64,000 bases of DNA from Butyrivibrio sp. XPD2006 (GCF_000420865.1 NZ_ATVT01000003.1:62001-126000), one strand, 5' to 3'. Counted from the stretch's first letter, positions 1 to 8,371 are shown. Program-made: numbers and translations. The notes: generated by a model not told the origin, from the letters alone.

Positions 1-888
1 ATTGGCAGGTGCCTGATCGATTACACCGTACTCTCCGCAGTAGAGAGGAGCGTTGTTTTTGGTTGCTGCCTCTACAGCAGGCTCGAAGAGCTCTGCGAAA
101 TACTCTGCGCCCATTTCCTTAACCTTCATCTGAAGGATAGCACCGGCCCAGTCAGGATCAAGGCTCTTGCTCTTCTCTGAATACTCGGCTGTTGTTGCAG
201 GATATTCAACCGTGATGTCTTTTGGCATATTGTCCATCCACCAGGCTCTCTGATGTGTGAAGATCATGGGCTCATAGCAGTGGAAGTTGTAAACTACGTG
301 ATCATCCTTGGGAGGGTTGAGGAAAGGTACGCTTCTTACGTTGTTGTAGCAAACACCGCCGACTACAACGTATGTATCGGGCGCATTCTTTCTGATGGTA
401 TCGATGGCCTTGTCTGCGATGGCGTTCCACTCATCCTTGATATCAGGTGAGATAACTTCATTCAGAAGCTCAAATGCAACATCCTTCTGGCCTGCATATC
501 TCTTGGAGATGCGATCCCACATCTGATAGAATCTCTCCTGGAGAGAAGCATCGTGGAAGAAGATTTCCTTGTCTCCGTTAACCTCAAGCGGATCAAATGT
601 ATATCCGTATGTGTTGTGCATATCAATGAGGATATTGAGACCGAACTCTCTGCACCACTTGATGCAGTTATCTACATATGTATAGCCATCCTCAAGCATT
701 GATCCGTCTTCACCTTCAATGACAATGTAGTCGATTGGGAGACGAACGTGATCGCAGCCCCAGCTTGCGATCTTCTCGATATCCTCTCTGAGAATGAAAG
801 TATCATAGTGTTCTTTTGTTTTCTCATCTGCCTGAGAGAGCCATCCTCCCAGGTTTACTCCCTTCTGGTAGCCTTCAAATTTTCTCAT
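1..888 (-). CDS. GH5-family glycoside hydrolase (cellulase/endoglucanase-like), 3' end cut by window
   Basis: The 296 visible residues form a GH5-type TIM barrel: the GVNLGGWLS opening, an HVRLPIDY strand, the acid/base Glu in LLNE (residue 144) and the nucleophile Glu in CGEYG (residue 286). Both catalytic residues are therefore present although the C-terminus lies outside the window. There is no signal peptide, so the enzyme probably acts in the cytoplasm on imported beta-linked oligosaccharides; the exact substrate cannot be read from the sequence. The start ATG (886-888) is preceded by AAGGGGA. A divergently placed palindromic site lies upstream and an AraC regulator (1008-1871) follows on the same strand upstream of it, which suggests substrate-controlled expression. 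The family call is secure; the specificity is not. Confidence 0.85.
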   Translation of the reverse strand, partial: MRKFEGYQKGVNLGGWLSQADEKTKEHYDTFILREDIEKIASWGCDHVRLPIDYIVIEGEDGSMLEDGYTYVDNCIKWCREFGLNILIDMHNTYGYTFDPLEVNGDKEIFFHDASLQERFYQMWDRISKRYAGQKDVAFELLNEVISPDIKDEWNAIADKAIDTIRKNAPDTYVVVGGVCYNNVRSVPFLNPPKDDHVVYNFHCYEPMIFTHQRAWWMDNMPKDITVEYPATTAEYSEKSKSLDPDWAGAILQMKVKEMGAEYFAELFEPAVEAATKNNAPLYCGEYGVIDQAPAN

Positions 889-965
889 AGACGTTTTCCC
901 CTTATCTATATTGTGTAAATTTACATTACAATTCAGTAACAAATTTAACCACATCAATCGTAGCA

Positions 966-979
966 CGAAAACGTTTAAG
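966..979. promoter_or_regulatory. cre/LacI-type operator candidate upstream of GH5 gene
   Basis: The 14-mer CGAAAACGTTTAAG carries the central AACGTT of LacI/CcpA-family operators and lies 78 bp upstream of the GH5 start. It resembles the catabolite-response consensus with its first base changed. A second AACGTT-centred palindrome lies before the GH13 gene at 57867-57880, so carbohydrate-linked repression is plausible. Binding is inferred only. Confidence 0.35.
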
Positions 980-1007
980 TTGCACGTGAATTTTTGTGAA
1001 ATTTTTA

Positions 1008-1871
1008 TTAGTTTTTGTTCTGTTTCCTAAACTGCAGAGGAGTCATGCCAAACTCTTTTTTAAAACTTGCTGTCATGTTGCCGGGGTAGGAAAATCCGCA
1101 CTCCAGAGAGATATCCATGACGGACATATCGGTGGACAGCAGCAGATTCTGGACATGCTTAAGTCTTGTGATACACAGATACTCCGAAAAGGGCTTTCCA
1201 AGCTGGGCGGAAAAGAGCTTTGAAAAGTAAGTGACGGAATATCCCGAGATGGCAGCTACATCCTCAATCTTAATGGGCTTTTTATAGTTCTTTTCCACAA
1301 AGTAGACAGCCTCCATGATGGGTTCGGAAAGAGCCTTGTTGTGGAGTACAGTCTTTTCCCGGGCGCTCTGCCCTTTGTCGTTTATGAGAAGCAGAAGGGC
1401 GTAAAAGAGGTGTTTCACCTTAAGCTCTGCAACCCTTATGTCTTCAGGCTTTTCGTATTCATTAAGGCTGTCATAGGCATCAAGCAGAGTCTTTGCCAGA
1501 GAAAAGAGCTCTTTCTCGTCCTCGGGAGAATATTCCTTGGGGAACTGGGCATAGAGATTATCAAGGAACTGAGCCCCCAGCTCCTCCGTCAGCTCTTTTA
1601 CATAATCCGGAGCAAACTTTATCAGGTAGTTCTCGTAGTAGTCAGCAGATCCCGGAATGGTGCGATGATAAGCGAATGGAGGCATACCGTTTATAAAACC
1701 TGCATGCAGCATGAATGTTTTGGTAGGCGTTATGACCTTTCTGTCACCATGTATGATGAACCCAAGAGAATAGTGGTCTGAAGCCACCTCCATAGATGGC
1801 ATTTCAAAGCTTGATTCAAGCATTCTGTATATGATAGTGAACTGTTTGCCCTGTGGCAGGGGAAGTGCCAT
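1008..1871 (-). CDS. AraC-family transcriptional regulator
   Basis: This 287-residue protein has an N-terminal cupin-like sensing domain (about 1-170) and a C-terminal double helix-turn-helix (about 185-285) ending in the typical AraC signature CGFSYPGNMTASFKKEFG. Such regulators activate sugar-use genes when an effector binds the N-terminal domain. ATG 1871 has a strong site (GGAGGTTCAGGAA). It lies between the GH5 gene and a divergent MATE exporter, either of which could be its target. A 15-codon open frame with an excellent ribosome site (complement 1896-1943) precedes it and may act as a leader peptide. The effector is unknown. Confidence 0.9.
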   Translation of the reverse strand: MALPLPQGKQFTIIYRMLESSFEMPSMEVASDHYSLGFIIHGDRKVITPTKTFMLHAGFINGMPPFAYHRTIPGSADYYENYLIKFAPDYVKELTEELGAQFLDNLYAQFPKEYSPEDEKELFSLAKTLLDAYDSLNEYEKPEDIRVAELKVKHLFYALLLLINDKGQSAREKTVLHNKALSEPIMEAVYFVEKNYKKPIKIEDVAAISGYSVTYFSKLFSAQLGKPFSEYLCITRLKHVQNLLLSTDMSVMDISLECGFSYPGNMTASFKKEFGMTPLQFRKQNKN

Positions 1872-1895
1872 TTCCTGAACCTCCGTAGGTTTTCT

Positions 1896-1943
1896 TTACT
1901 CTTTTGTCTGATTAATCATAGCATCAAAATGACATAATTTCAT
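1896..1943 (-). CDS. Putative 15-residue leader peptide upstream of the AraC gene
   Basis: On the minus strand an ATG lies 7 nt after GGAGGTG and opens a 15-codon frame reading MKLCHFDAMINQTKE, then TAA. The stop is 24 nt before the araC start codon. The ribosome site is one of the best in the window, better than that of many long genes here. The start codon lies in one arm of the inverted repeat 1937-1966 and the ribosome site in its loop, so translation could be controlled by that hairpin. It is too short for a family assignment; translation is inferred. Confidence 0.35.
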   Translation of the reverse strand: MKLCHFDAMINQTKE

Positions 1944-1966
1944 TATTTTCACCTCCATAATGAAAT
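1937..1966. repeat. 10-bp inverted repeat with 10-bp spacer (operator or RNA hairpin)
   Basis: ATTTCATTAT (1937-1946) is repeated as its exact reverse complement at 1957-1966. On the minus-strand transcript the loop holds GGAGGTG and the 3' arm holds the ATG of the small open frame 1896-1943. As DNA it could be an operator for the adjacent AraC protein between it and the MATE gene. Confidence 0.6.
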
Positions 1967-1991
1967 AAATCCATAAGAAAATTATTGGATC

Positions 1992-3416
1992 ATGAATGAA
2001 AATAGAGACATGAAAACGAAAAAGATTGATATGACAAAAGGAAGTATCATGCGAAATGTGATCCTCTTTGCGATACCTATCGTTCTGGGAAACATTCTGC
2101 AGCAGTTATATACGACGGTTGATACGCTTATAGTTGGACGTTTCTGCGGAGACAAAGCGCTGGCGGCAGTGGGCACAAGTGCCCAGCCGGTAGAGGTTTT
2201 GCTGTGCATATTTCTTGGGATCGGGACAGGAGCTTCGATTCTTGTGTCTCAGAGGATCGGTGCAGGTGACGGGAAGCGGGTAAAAGACATTGCGGCCGCC
2301 TCAACATCATTTGTGTATATGAGTGGGATTCCGATAGCAATACTGGGCTTTGTGCTGGCACCTTTTATACTTAAATTCATGGGAGTTCCCGCAGACGTGG
2401 AAGATGCAGCCCTTATGTACACAAGAGTTGTGTTCCTCGGGGCTCTTGGAAATATCGGTTATAACATGAATGCGGGAATTCTGCGAGGTCTCGGTGACAG
2501 CGTGGCATCACTATGGTTTCTGGTGGTTTCCTGTGTGACCAATATAATTCTTGATCTGACTTTGGTGGCCGGATTTTCTATGGATGTACAGGGAGCGGCT
2601 ATGGCCACAAGTATATCCATGTTTGTTTCCTGGATTGTAAGTGTCTTTTACATAAAAAAGAAATTTCCTGAGCTTTCATTTAGTTTCCTCCCAAGGGCTC
2701 TGAACCTTCAGGAGATGAAGCAGATACTTGCAATAGGTGTTCCCATCGGTCTCAACAATTCGCTGTTTTCCTTCGGGCATATGGCGATGCAGACCCTTGT
2801 GAATGCGCAGGGCTATAAGTTCATGGCCGGAGCGTCGGTGGCGGGACGCATTACAGGTATAACGAATGTGGCCATTACTGCTGTATCGGCAGCAGCTTCC
2901 ACGTTCTCCGGGCAGAACTTTGGCGCTGAAAACTATGACAGACTAAGGGATGGATACATAAAAATACCGGCAATCAACGGAATTGCAACTCTGGCGCTGG
3001 GCCTTGCGTTCATTTCCTTCAGAATGCCGATACTTAAGTTCTTTACACAGGATGAGACAGTGCTTATGTATGCCGGAAGGTATGTGGTGGCTGTGCTTCT
3101 GTCTCAGTGGTGTTATGCGGTTTTTAACTGCATTTCAAATATTGTCAACGGAGTCGGATATGTCAAATACACAACTCTGATAAACCTGATGATGCTATGG
3201 GCAGTCAGGATCCCATGTGCGTACATCATAAGCAGGTTCTTTGACGGGACCTATGTCATGCTGTGTTTCCCGATATCCTTTGCCTTTGGGATGATCTGCA
3301 TGATAGGTTATTATGTCTTTTCCCCTGACTGGAAGAGAATTATTTCAAAAGCCGATTGGAATAAAGGTTTTGATACTCCTTTGGAGACATGCCGTACTCC
3401 TTACGGAAGGCCTTGA
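1992..3416 (+). CDS. MATE-family efflux transporter
   Basis: This 474-residue membrane protein has about twelve hydrophobic segments and the MATE pattern near the N-terminus (IPIVLGNILQQLYTTVDTLI). MATE proteins export drugs or metabolites using a proton or sodium gradient. The frame starts at ATG 1992; an in-frame ATG at 2010 is equally possible and neither has a good ribosome site. It is divergent from the AraC gene at 1008-1871. The last 77 bp overlap the 3' end of the convergent AraC gene 3340-4233, so its last 25 residues share DNA with that regulator's C-terminus. The substrate is unknown. Confidence 0.92.
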   Translation: MNENRDMKTKKIDMTKGSIMRNVILFAIPIVLGNILQQLYTTVDTLIVGRFCGDKALAAVGTSAQPVEVLLCIFLGIGTGASILVSQRIGAGDGKRVKDIAAASTSFVYMSGIPIAILGFVLAPFILKFMGVPADVEDAALMYTRVVFLGALGNIGYNMNAGILRGLGDSVASLWFLVVSCVTNIILDLTLVAGFSMDVQGAAMATSISMFVSWIVSVFYIKKKFPELSFSFLPRALNLQEMKQILAIGVPIGLNNSLFSFGHMAMQTLVNAQGYKFMAGASVAGRITGITNVAITAVSAAASTFSGQNFGAENYDRLRDGYIKIPAINGIATLALGLAFISFRMPILKFFTQDETVLMYAGRYVVAVLLSQWCYAVFNCISNIVNGVGYVKYTTLINLMMLWAVRIPCAYIISRFFDGTYVMLCFPISFAFGMICMIGYYVFSPDWKRIISKADWNKGFDTPLETCRTPYGRP

Positions 3417-4233
3417 AAAAGCTCGAATAATCTCTGAAACCGAAGCGCTCGTAGGCTGATGTAATGCTCTCACCGCCGGTGATGGCATTTCTGCATTCTG
3501 CCAGGCGCTTTTTTATTATGTATTGATGCAGCGAGACTCCAAGAGTGTCCTTGAACAGGTGAGAAATATAGTACTTGCTGACATAGAACTCGCCTGCGAT
3601 GTCATCAAGGGACAGGGACTCTTCCAGATTGCTCTCAACATAGCAGAGGATGTTCTGGAAAAGAGAGAGCTCCTCGCTTCCGGTTTCCTTGTGATCTTCA
3701 TCATAGATAATACGGTTGATGGTCAATATCAGATCACAGAGACACAGATGTCGTGCAGCATCTGACCCGTAGCGATCGCTGGAGATTTCCTCAAGGAGCC
3801 TTAGAAACCTTGATTCTACCAGGTGAAACTCCGCAGGGGGAAGGTGATAGATGTACTTGTGGAAGGCCTCGGCTTTCTGGATAAGATACATGTAGTCAAC
3901 GGACTCATCCATGAGGCTCTGACAGCACTGTTTGCTGATCCAGAATACAAACCTTCTGTAATTTTGAGAAGGATCGTTCATCAGAGCATGATGCATGATC
4001 CCCGGAGGTACAAGCATGAGATCTCCCGGAGCCATCTTGTGGCGTTCTACTTTGTCTTTTCCTGTAAAGATCTCCATGGTGATATCGCCTTCGATGAAGA
4101 GGTAGCACTCATAGTAGTTGTGGGCATGGGGACTCAAGGTCTGAAAATCCCTGTCGGAATAGTAAAAGACCTCGAAGTCGGAAGATACCATATACTGTCT
4201 TGAATTAAACGATGATCTGAGTTTGTTTTTCAT
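3340..4233 (-). CDS. AraC-family transcriptional regulator (likely controls uxuAB)
   Basis: This is a 297-residue regulator with an N-terminal cupin domain (about 20-120, including HNYYECYLFIEGD) and a C-terminal AraC helix-turn-helix (about 195-290, GFRDYSSFFKAFRKEYG). The frame is open for 36 further codons upstream, but MKNKLRSSF is chosen as the start because a promoter (-10 at 4241-4246) ends 7 nt before that ATG, so an upstream start could not be transcribed from it. There is no ribosome site, so the mRNA may be leaderless. It is divergent from uxuA, suggesting a hexuronate-responsive regulator. It overlaps the convergent MATE gene by 77 bp. Confidence 0.88.
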   Translation of the reverse strand: MKNKLRSSFNSRQYMVSSDFEVFYYSDRDFQTLSPHAHNYYECYLFIEGDITMEIFTGKDKVERHKMAPGDLMLVPPGIMHHALMNDPSQNYRRFVFWISKQCCQSLMDESVDYMYLIQKAEAFHKYIYHLPPAEFHLVESRFLRLLEEISSDRYGSDAARHLCLCDLILTINRIIYDEDHKETGSEELSLFQNILCYVESNLEESLSLDDIAGEFYVSKYYISHLFKDTLGVSLHQYIIKKRLAECRNAITGGESITSAYERFGFRDYSSFFKAFRKEYGMSPKEYQNLYSNRLLK

Positions 4234-4240
4234 GCCTATG

Positions 4241-4270
4241 ATTGTACAACAACTTTTGCAAAGTTGGCAA
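4241..4270 (-). promoter_or_regulatory. Promoter of the AraC gene with embedded palindromic operator
   Basis: On the minus strand TTGCCA (4265-4270) and TACAAT (4241-4246) are separated by 18 bp. A perfect 7+3+7 palindrome, CAACTTTTGCAAAGTTG (4250-4266), fills the spacer, ideally placed for a repressor or for autoregulation. The -10 box is only 7 nt from the ATG at 4233. Confidence 0.6.
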
Positions 4271-4371
4271 CAAGTAATTCTATTCAAAGTTTTGGCTGGG
4301 AAGTTTATGCTAGGACCATAGAAACAAACACAAAGATTCAAGTTGATTCATAGAAAAGGAGATTACAGATT

Positions 4372-5448
4372 ATGGAAATGACACTTCGCTGGTACGGCAA
4401 GGAATTTGATACCGTTAAACTCTGGCAGATCAGACAGATTCCCGGAGTTAAGGGTGTTATCACAACTCTTTACAACAAACAGGCCGGTGAGCTTTGGACA
4501 CAGGACGAGATTAAGGCTCTTAAGGCTGATGTTGCTGCTGAGGATATGAAGATTTCAGGTATCGAGTCAGTTAACGTATCAGATGCCATCAAAGCTGCCA
4601 CAAAGGACAGAGATGAGCATATCGATAACTATATTAAAACTCTTGAGAACCTCGGTAAGGAAGACATCCACATGGTATGCTACAACTTCATGCCTGTCTT
4701 CGACTGGACAAGAACCGAACTTGCAAGGAAAAGAGCTGACGGCTCAACTGTACTTGCTTACACACAGGAAGCAGTAGATGCCATCAATCCTGAGAAGATG
4801 TTTGAGTCAATTTCAGGAGAGATGAACGGCACTGTAATGCCCGGCTGGGAGCCTGAGAGAATGGCTCATGTAAAAGAGCTCTTTGAGCTTTACAGCGGAA
4901 TCGATGAGGACAAGCTCTTTGAGAACATCGTTTACTTCCTCAAAGCAATCATGCCTGTCTGCAACAAGTACGATATCAAGATGGCCATCCATCCCGATGA
5001 TCCCGCATGGTCAGTATTCGGACTTCCCAGGATCATCAACAATGAGAAGAACATCTTAAAGCTCATGAAGGCAGTAGATGACGTACACAACGGTGTTACC
5101 TTCTGTTCAGGTTCTTACGGAACAAGCCTTGAGAACGATCTTCCTCACATGATCAGAGCTCTTGAGGGCAGAATTCATTTCGCACACGTAAGAAACCTCA
5201 AGTTCATCTCACCTACAAACTTCGAGGAGGCAGCTCACCTTTCATCAGACGGAACCTTTGATATGTATGAGATCGTCAAGGCTCTCTACGAGACAGGCTT
5301 CGACGGACCTATCCGTCCTGACCACGGAAGAATGATCTGGGGCGAGGTTGCAATGCCCGGTTACGGTCTCTACGACAGAGCCCTCGGCGCAACCTACATC
5401 AACGGACTCTGGGAAGCAGTAGAGAAATCACATGAGAGAGGGGTTTGA
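4372..5448 (+). CDS. uxuA: Mannonate dehydratase
   Basis: This 358-residue enzyme dehydrates D-mannonate to 2-keto-3-deoxy-D-gluconate in the cytoplasm, a step in breakdown of glucuronate from xylans and pectins. The family is recognised by MEMTLRWYGKEFDTVKLWQ, GVKGVITTLYN and the metal-site region AIHPDDPAWSVFGLPRI, with HVRNLKF and RPDHGRMIWGE further on. Length is usual for the short UxuA form. A good site (AAGGAG) precedes ATG 4372. It is the first gene of an operon with uxuB and is divergent from an AraC regulator. Confidence 0.96.
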   Translation: MEMTLRWYGKEFDTVKLWQIRQIPGVKGVITTLYNKQAGELWTQDEIKALKADVAAEDMKISGIESVNVSDAIKAATKDRDEHIDNYIKTLENLGKEDIHMVCYNFMPVFDWTRTELARKRADGSTVLAYTQEAVDAINPEKMFESISGEMNGTVMPGWEPERMAHVKELFELYSGIDEDKLFENIVYFLKAIMPVCNKYDIKMAIHPDDPAWSVFGLPRIINNEKNILKLMKAVDDVHNGVTFCSGSYGTSLENDLPHMIRALEGRIHFAHVRNLKFISPTNFEEAAHLSSDGTFDMYEIVKALYETGFDGPIRPDHGRMIWGEVAMPGYGLYDRALGATYINGLWEAVEKSHERGV

Positions 5449-5453
5449 GAATT

Positions 5454-7067
5454 ATGATTCTGAATAATGATTCTTTAAAAGATAGTGAGTGGAAAGAAAA
5501 AGGATATTTTGTTCCATCATACGACAGAGAAAAAATGATAGAGAAGACTGTTGCTGAGCCTAAGTGGGTACACTTTGGTGCAGGCAATATCTTCAGGGCT
5601 TTTCAGGCTAATCTTTCACAGAGGATGCTTGAGCAGGGCTTTGATGATACAGGACTTACCGTAGTTGAGGGATTTGATTATGAGATCATCGAGAAGATGT
5701 ACAGACCTCATGATAATCTTTCTATCCTGGTTACTCTTAAGGCTGACGGAAATGTAGAGAAGTCAGTGATTGCAAGTATTGCTGAGTCATGCATTCTTGA
5801 TTCTGCAAGAGCAGATGAGTTTGGAAGACTTAAGGAGATATTTACAGCTGATTCTCTTCAGATGGCTACATTTACTATTACAGAGAAGGGCTACAGCCTT
5901 GTAAATGCTGCCGGAGAGACACTTCCTGCGGTAAAAGAAGATTTTGAGAACGGTCCTGAGGCTCCAAAGAGCTATATCGGTAAGGTTGCAGCTCTTTTGT
6001 ATGCAAGATACAAGGCAGGAGAGAAGAAGATTGCCATGGTGAGCACAGACAACTGCTCGCATAACGGAGACAAGCTCTATGCAGCCGTTAGCTCTTTTGC
6101 CAAGGAATGGGTACTTGCAGGAAAGGCAGATCCCGGATTCGAGTCCTATATTGACGATGAGGACAAGGTAAGCTTCCCCTGGTCAATGATCGACAAGATT
6201 ACACCAAGACCCGATGACTCAGTTAACGAGATCCTCAAGAAAGATGGAGTAGAGGATCTTGAGCCTGTTGTAACTTCAATGAAGACATGGGTTGCTCCAT
6301 TCGTTAATGCTGAGGAGAGCGAGTATCTTGTTATCGAGGACAAGTTCCCTAACGGAAGACCTGCTCTTGAGAAGGTTGGAGTTATCTTTACCGAGAAAGA
6401 GACTGTTGATAAGGTTGAGAGAATGAAGGTTTGCACATGTCTTAATCCTCTTCACACAGCCCTTGCTATCTACGGATGCGTTCTTGGATTTACCAAGATT
6501 TCAGATGAGATGAAGGATGAGAACCTCCTTAAGCTTGTTAAGGAGATCGGATATACAGAGGGACTCCCTGTTGTTACAGATCCCGGCGTTATCAGCCCCA
6601 AGGAGTTCATTGATACTGTTGTTAATGTCAGAATTCCAAACGTATTCATGCCTGATACACCACAGCGTATTGCCTGCGATACTTCACAGAAGCTCCCTAT
6701 CAGATTCGGTGAGACAATCAAGGCTTATGCAGTTTCAGATACACTTGATGTCAAGAATCTTAAGCTTATACCTCTTGTTCATGCCGGATGGCTCCGCTAT
6801 CTCATGGGCGTAAATGATGAGGGCGTTTCTTTTGAGCCAAGTCCTGATCCAATGCTCGAGAAGGCACAGGCTTATGTGAAAGATATAAAGCTTGGAGAGA
6901 CCGACAGAAATAAGGTGAAGGCTGCTGTTCTTCCGCTTCTTAACGATGCTACCATCTTTGGAGTTGACCTTGAGAAGGTTGGACTTTCAGATATGATAAT
7001 TGATTACTTCATGGAGCTTATTTCAGGCACCGGCGCAGTTAGAAAGACCCTTCAGAAATACTGCTGA
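5454..7067 (+). CDS. uxuB: D-mannonate oxidoreductase (fructuronate reductase)
   Basis: This enzyme of the mannitol dehydrogenase family interconverts fructuronate and mannonate with NAD(H), supplying the substrate of UxuA. Visible family features are the N-terminal WVHFGAGNIFRAFQ nucleotide-binding segment, the middle STDNCSHNGD and FPWSMIDKITPRP segments and KVCTCLNPLHTALAIYG with the catalytic region. ATG 5454 is chosen because GAGAGGGG lies 10 nt upstream; an in-frame TTG at 5445 would overlap the uxuA stop. Length is 537 residues, as expected for the family. It is co-transcribed with uxuA, with a 5-nt gap. Confidence 0.95.
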   Translation: MILNNDSLKDSEWKEKGYFVPSYDREKMIEKTVAEPKWVHFGAGNIFRAFQANLSQRMLEQGFDDTGLTVVEGFDYEIIEKMYRPHDNLSILVTLKADGNVEKSVIASIAESCILDSARADEFGRLKEIFTADSLQMATFTITEKGYSLVNAAGETLPAVKEDFENGPEAPKSYIGKVAALLYARYKAGEKKIAMVSTDNCSHNGDKLYAAVSSFAKEWVLAGKADPGFESYIDDEDKVSFPWSMIDKITPRPDDSVNEILKKDGVEDLEPVVTSMKTWVAPFVNAEESEYLVIEDKFPNGRPALEKVGVIFTEKETVDKVERMKVCTCLNPLHTALAIYGCVLGFTKISDEMKDENLLKLVKEIGYTEGLPVVTDPGVISPKEFIDTVVNVRIPNVFMPDTPQRIACDTSQKLPIRFGETIKAYAVSDTLDVKNLKLIPLVHAGWLRYLMGVNDEGVSFEPSPDPMLEKAQAYVKDIKLGETDRNKVKAAVLPLLNDATIFGVDLEKVGLSDMIIDYFMELISGTGAVRKTLQKYC

Positions 7068-7072
7068 AATGC

Positions 7073-7101
7073 TTGAATTTACTGACCTATCAATGTAAAA
7101 T
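7073..7101 (+). promoter_or_regulatory. Promoter of the zinc-ribbon membrane protein gene
   Basis: TTGAAT (7073-7078) and TAAAAT (7096-7101) are spaced 17 bp apart, just after the uxuB stop and 41 bp before the next start. No terminator separates uxuB from this gene, so read-through is also possible. Confidence 0.5.
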
Positions 7102-7142
7102 AGGGAAAGTATGAAAATTTAAGTTAATTGGAGGGAAAAAAG

Positions 7143-7763
7143 ATGAAGATTTGTGCTAATTGCGGAACTCAGGTTCCTGATGATGCAGTATTTTGCAATA
7201 ATTGCGGTAGTGCACTGACAGAGAGCGCACCTGCTCCTACAGCAGGCCCGGAGGCTAGCCAGCAGGCTCCTACACCTGTACCTGCTCCTGCTCCTGCACC
7301 CGGTGTACAGCCACAGCAGGGATTCCAGCCACAGCCAGGCTTCCAGCCTCAGCAGGGATTCCAGCCACAGCCCGGTATGCAGCCACAGCCCGGATTCCAG
7401 CAGTACCAGAAGTTTGATCCAAGTGATCACACAGCAGACTTTGATGCCAAGGATATCGCTGACAACAAGCTTTTTGCAGCACTTCCTTACTTCTTCTCTT
7501 GCCTTGCAGGTATTCTTGCAGGACTGTATGTGAGAGATTCAGAGTTCATCAAGTTCCATACCAAGGTTAACATTCAGTACGATATTATTTCTGTTATTAT
7601 ACTGCTGTTCTTTGCTATTCCGATTGTCGGATGGATTGTTGGAGCTGTTCTGCTGCTCATCGTTCTTGTTTGCAGGGTAATTTCCATTATCTATGTATTA
7701 CAGGGTAAGGCCAAGGATGCACCTATTATCGGATCAATTGGATTCCTTAAGTTCGGTAAGTAA
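7143..7763 (+). CDS. Zinc-ribbon membrane protein of unknown function
   Basis: The 206-residue protein begins with a zinc ribbon (CANCG and CNNCG, residues 4-24), continues with a Pro/Gln-rich linker containing an imperfect repeat of GFQPQPGFQPQQ (about 40-90), and ends in a membrane domain with two or three hydrophobic segments (about 115-195). This architecture is common in Firmicutes proteins of unknown role with DUF4870-like tails. GGAGGG lies 10 nt upstream of ATG 7143, which is preferred over the in-frame TTG at 7128. A strong terminator follows. The function cannot be assigned. Confidence 0.85.
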   Translation: MKICANCGTQVPDDAVFCNNCGSALTESAPAPTAGPEASQQAPTPVPAPAPAPGVQPQQGFQPQPGFQPQQGFQPQPGMQPQPGFQQYQKFDPSDHTADFDAKDIADNKLFAALPYFFSCLAGILAGLYVRDSEFIKFHTKVNIQYDIISVIILLFFAIPIVGWIVGAVLLLIVLVCRVISIIYVLQGKAKDAPIIGSIGFLKFGK

Positions 7764-7810
7764 TTTGTGTTATTGCTGAAATCTTAATATAGATTTACGG
7801 TGAGAATATG

Positions 7811-7845
7811 AGACTGCGAAGTGTTATGCTTCGCAGTCTTTTTTC
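7811..7845 (+). terminator. Intrinsic terminator after the zinc-ribbon gene
   Basis: A perfect 10-bp stem (GACTGCGAAG with CTTCGCAGTC, 7-nt loop) is followed directly by six T residues. Confidence 0.95.
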
Positions 7846-7896
7846 TTGTGATGAGCAAACGATAAAACGCGGATAAATATGTGCATTAACACGGAA

Positions 7897-7940
7897 TTCT
7901 TATGACTTTCTTAAGATTTGCGGTAGATATTCTTAAGATT
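7897..7940 (+). promoter_or_regulatory. 11-bp-phased direct repeats (response-regulator box candidate)
   Basis: Read in steps of 11 bp the sequence gives TTCTTATGACT (7897), TTCTTAAGATT (7908), a diverged unit (7919) and TTCTTAAGATT (7930). Two copies are identical and lie exactly 22 bp apart. OmpR/PhoB-family response regulators bind such head-to-tail repeats of 11-bp period. Confidence 0.45.
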
Positions 7941-8356
7941 AAAGTAAACCTATTTACAAGGCTTTTTTTAGATGATAATGTGGCTGAGGTGATTGATTAA
8001 CGAAGAAAAATATTTCTGCTCCGCTCGGAGCAATCACTTTAGGATTTTGCGGCTTGGTTTCCTGGCAAGATCCGTGGCATACAGCGTGTCGAATTCGCTG
8101 TCTCTTTGCCGGGTGATATCTTTCAGACAACAAACATGTAGGAGCTGTCTTTGGGTGCGTTTGCTGCGCTTTCTGCAGTGTTCTTTTGCCTTGTCCCTTT
8201 CTGCGCTTTTTGCGGTTCCGAGGATGTGACGGAGCCGGTTGATTACAGAGTGGGACGGGTGTCTTTGGCCTCTGCATGTTTGTTGAATCTTCTTGAATCT
8301 TCATAATTATTCCCTAAATATCAGAGATATAAGGGCAAGTATCAAGGAACTGTTTG

Positions 8357-8365
8357 TGCTATAAT
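8357..8365 (+). promoter_or_regulatory. Extended -10 promoter abutting the exonuclease start
   Basis: TGCTATAAT (8357-8365) is a perfect extended -10 element ending 6 nt before ATG 8372, so transcription would start at or within the start codon. The same 9-mer occurs at 62451-62459. Confidence 0.5.
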
Positions 8366-8371
8366 ACCACC

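Larger units (their letters stand above)
7846..8371. other. 526-bp spacer without a convincing gene
   Basis: This stretch holds an 11-bp-periodic repeat (7897-7940), a perfect hairpin TGCTCCGCTCGGAGCA (8018-8033), and two open frames on opposite strands. One is complement(7954-8304), 116 codons, very rich in Lys, Arg, Pro and Gln, with a possible AGGGA site. The other is 7993-8229, 78 codons, with a TTG start. Neither resembles a known protein or has normal composition, so they are not called as genes. A small RNA driven from the repeat region is possible. Confidence 0.5.

Noticed and set aside
7954-8304. 116-codon basic open frame on the minus strand
   Set aside because: Extreme Lys/Arg/Pro/Gln content, no family resemblance and an open frame on the opposite strand; a weak AGGGA site is not enough to call a gene.
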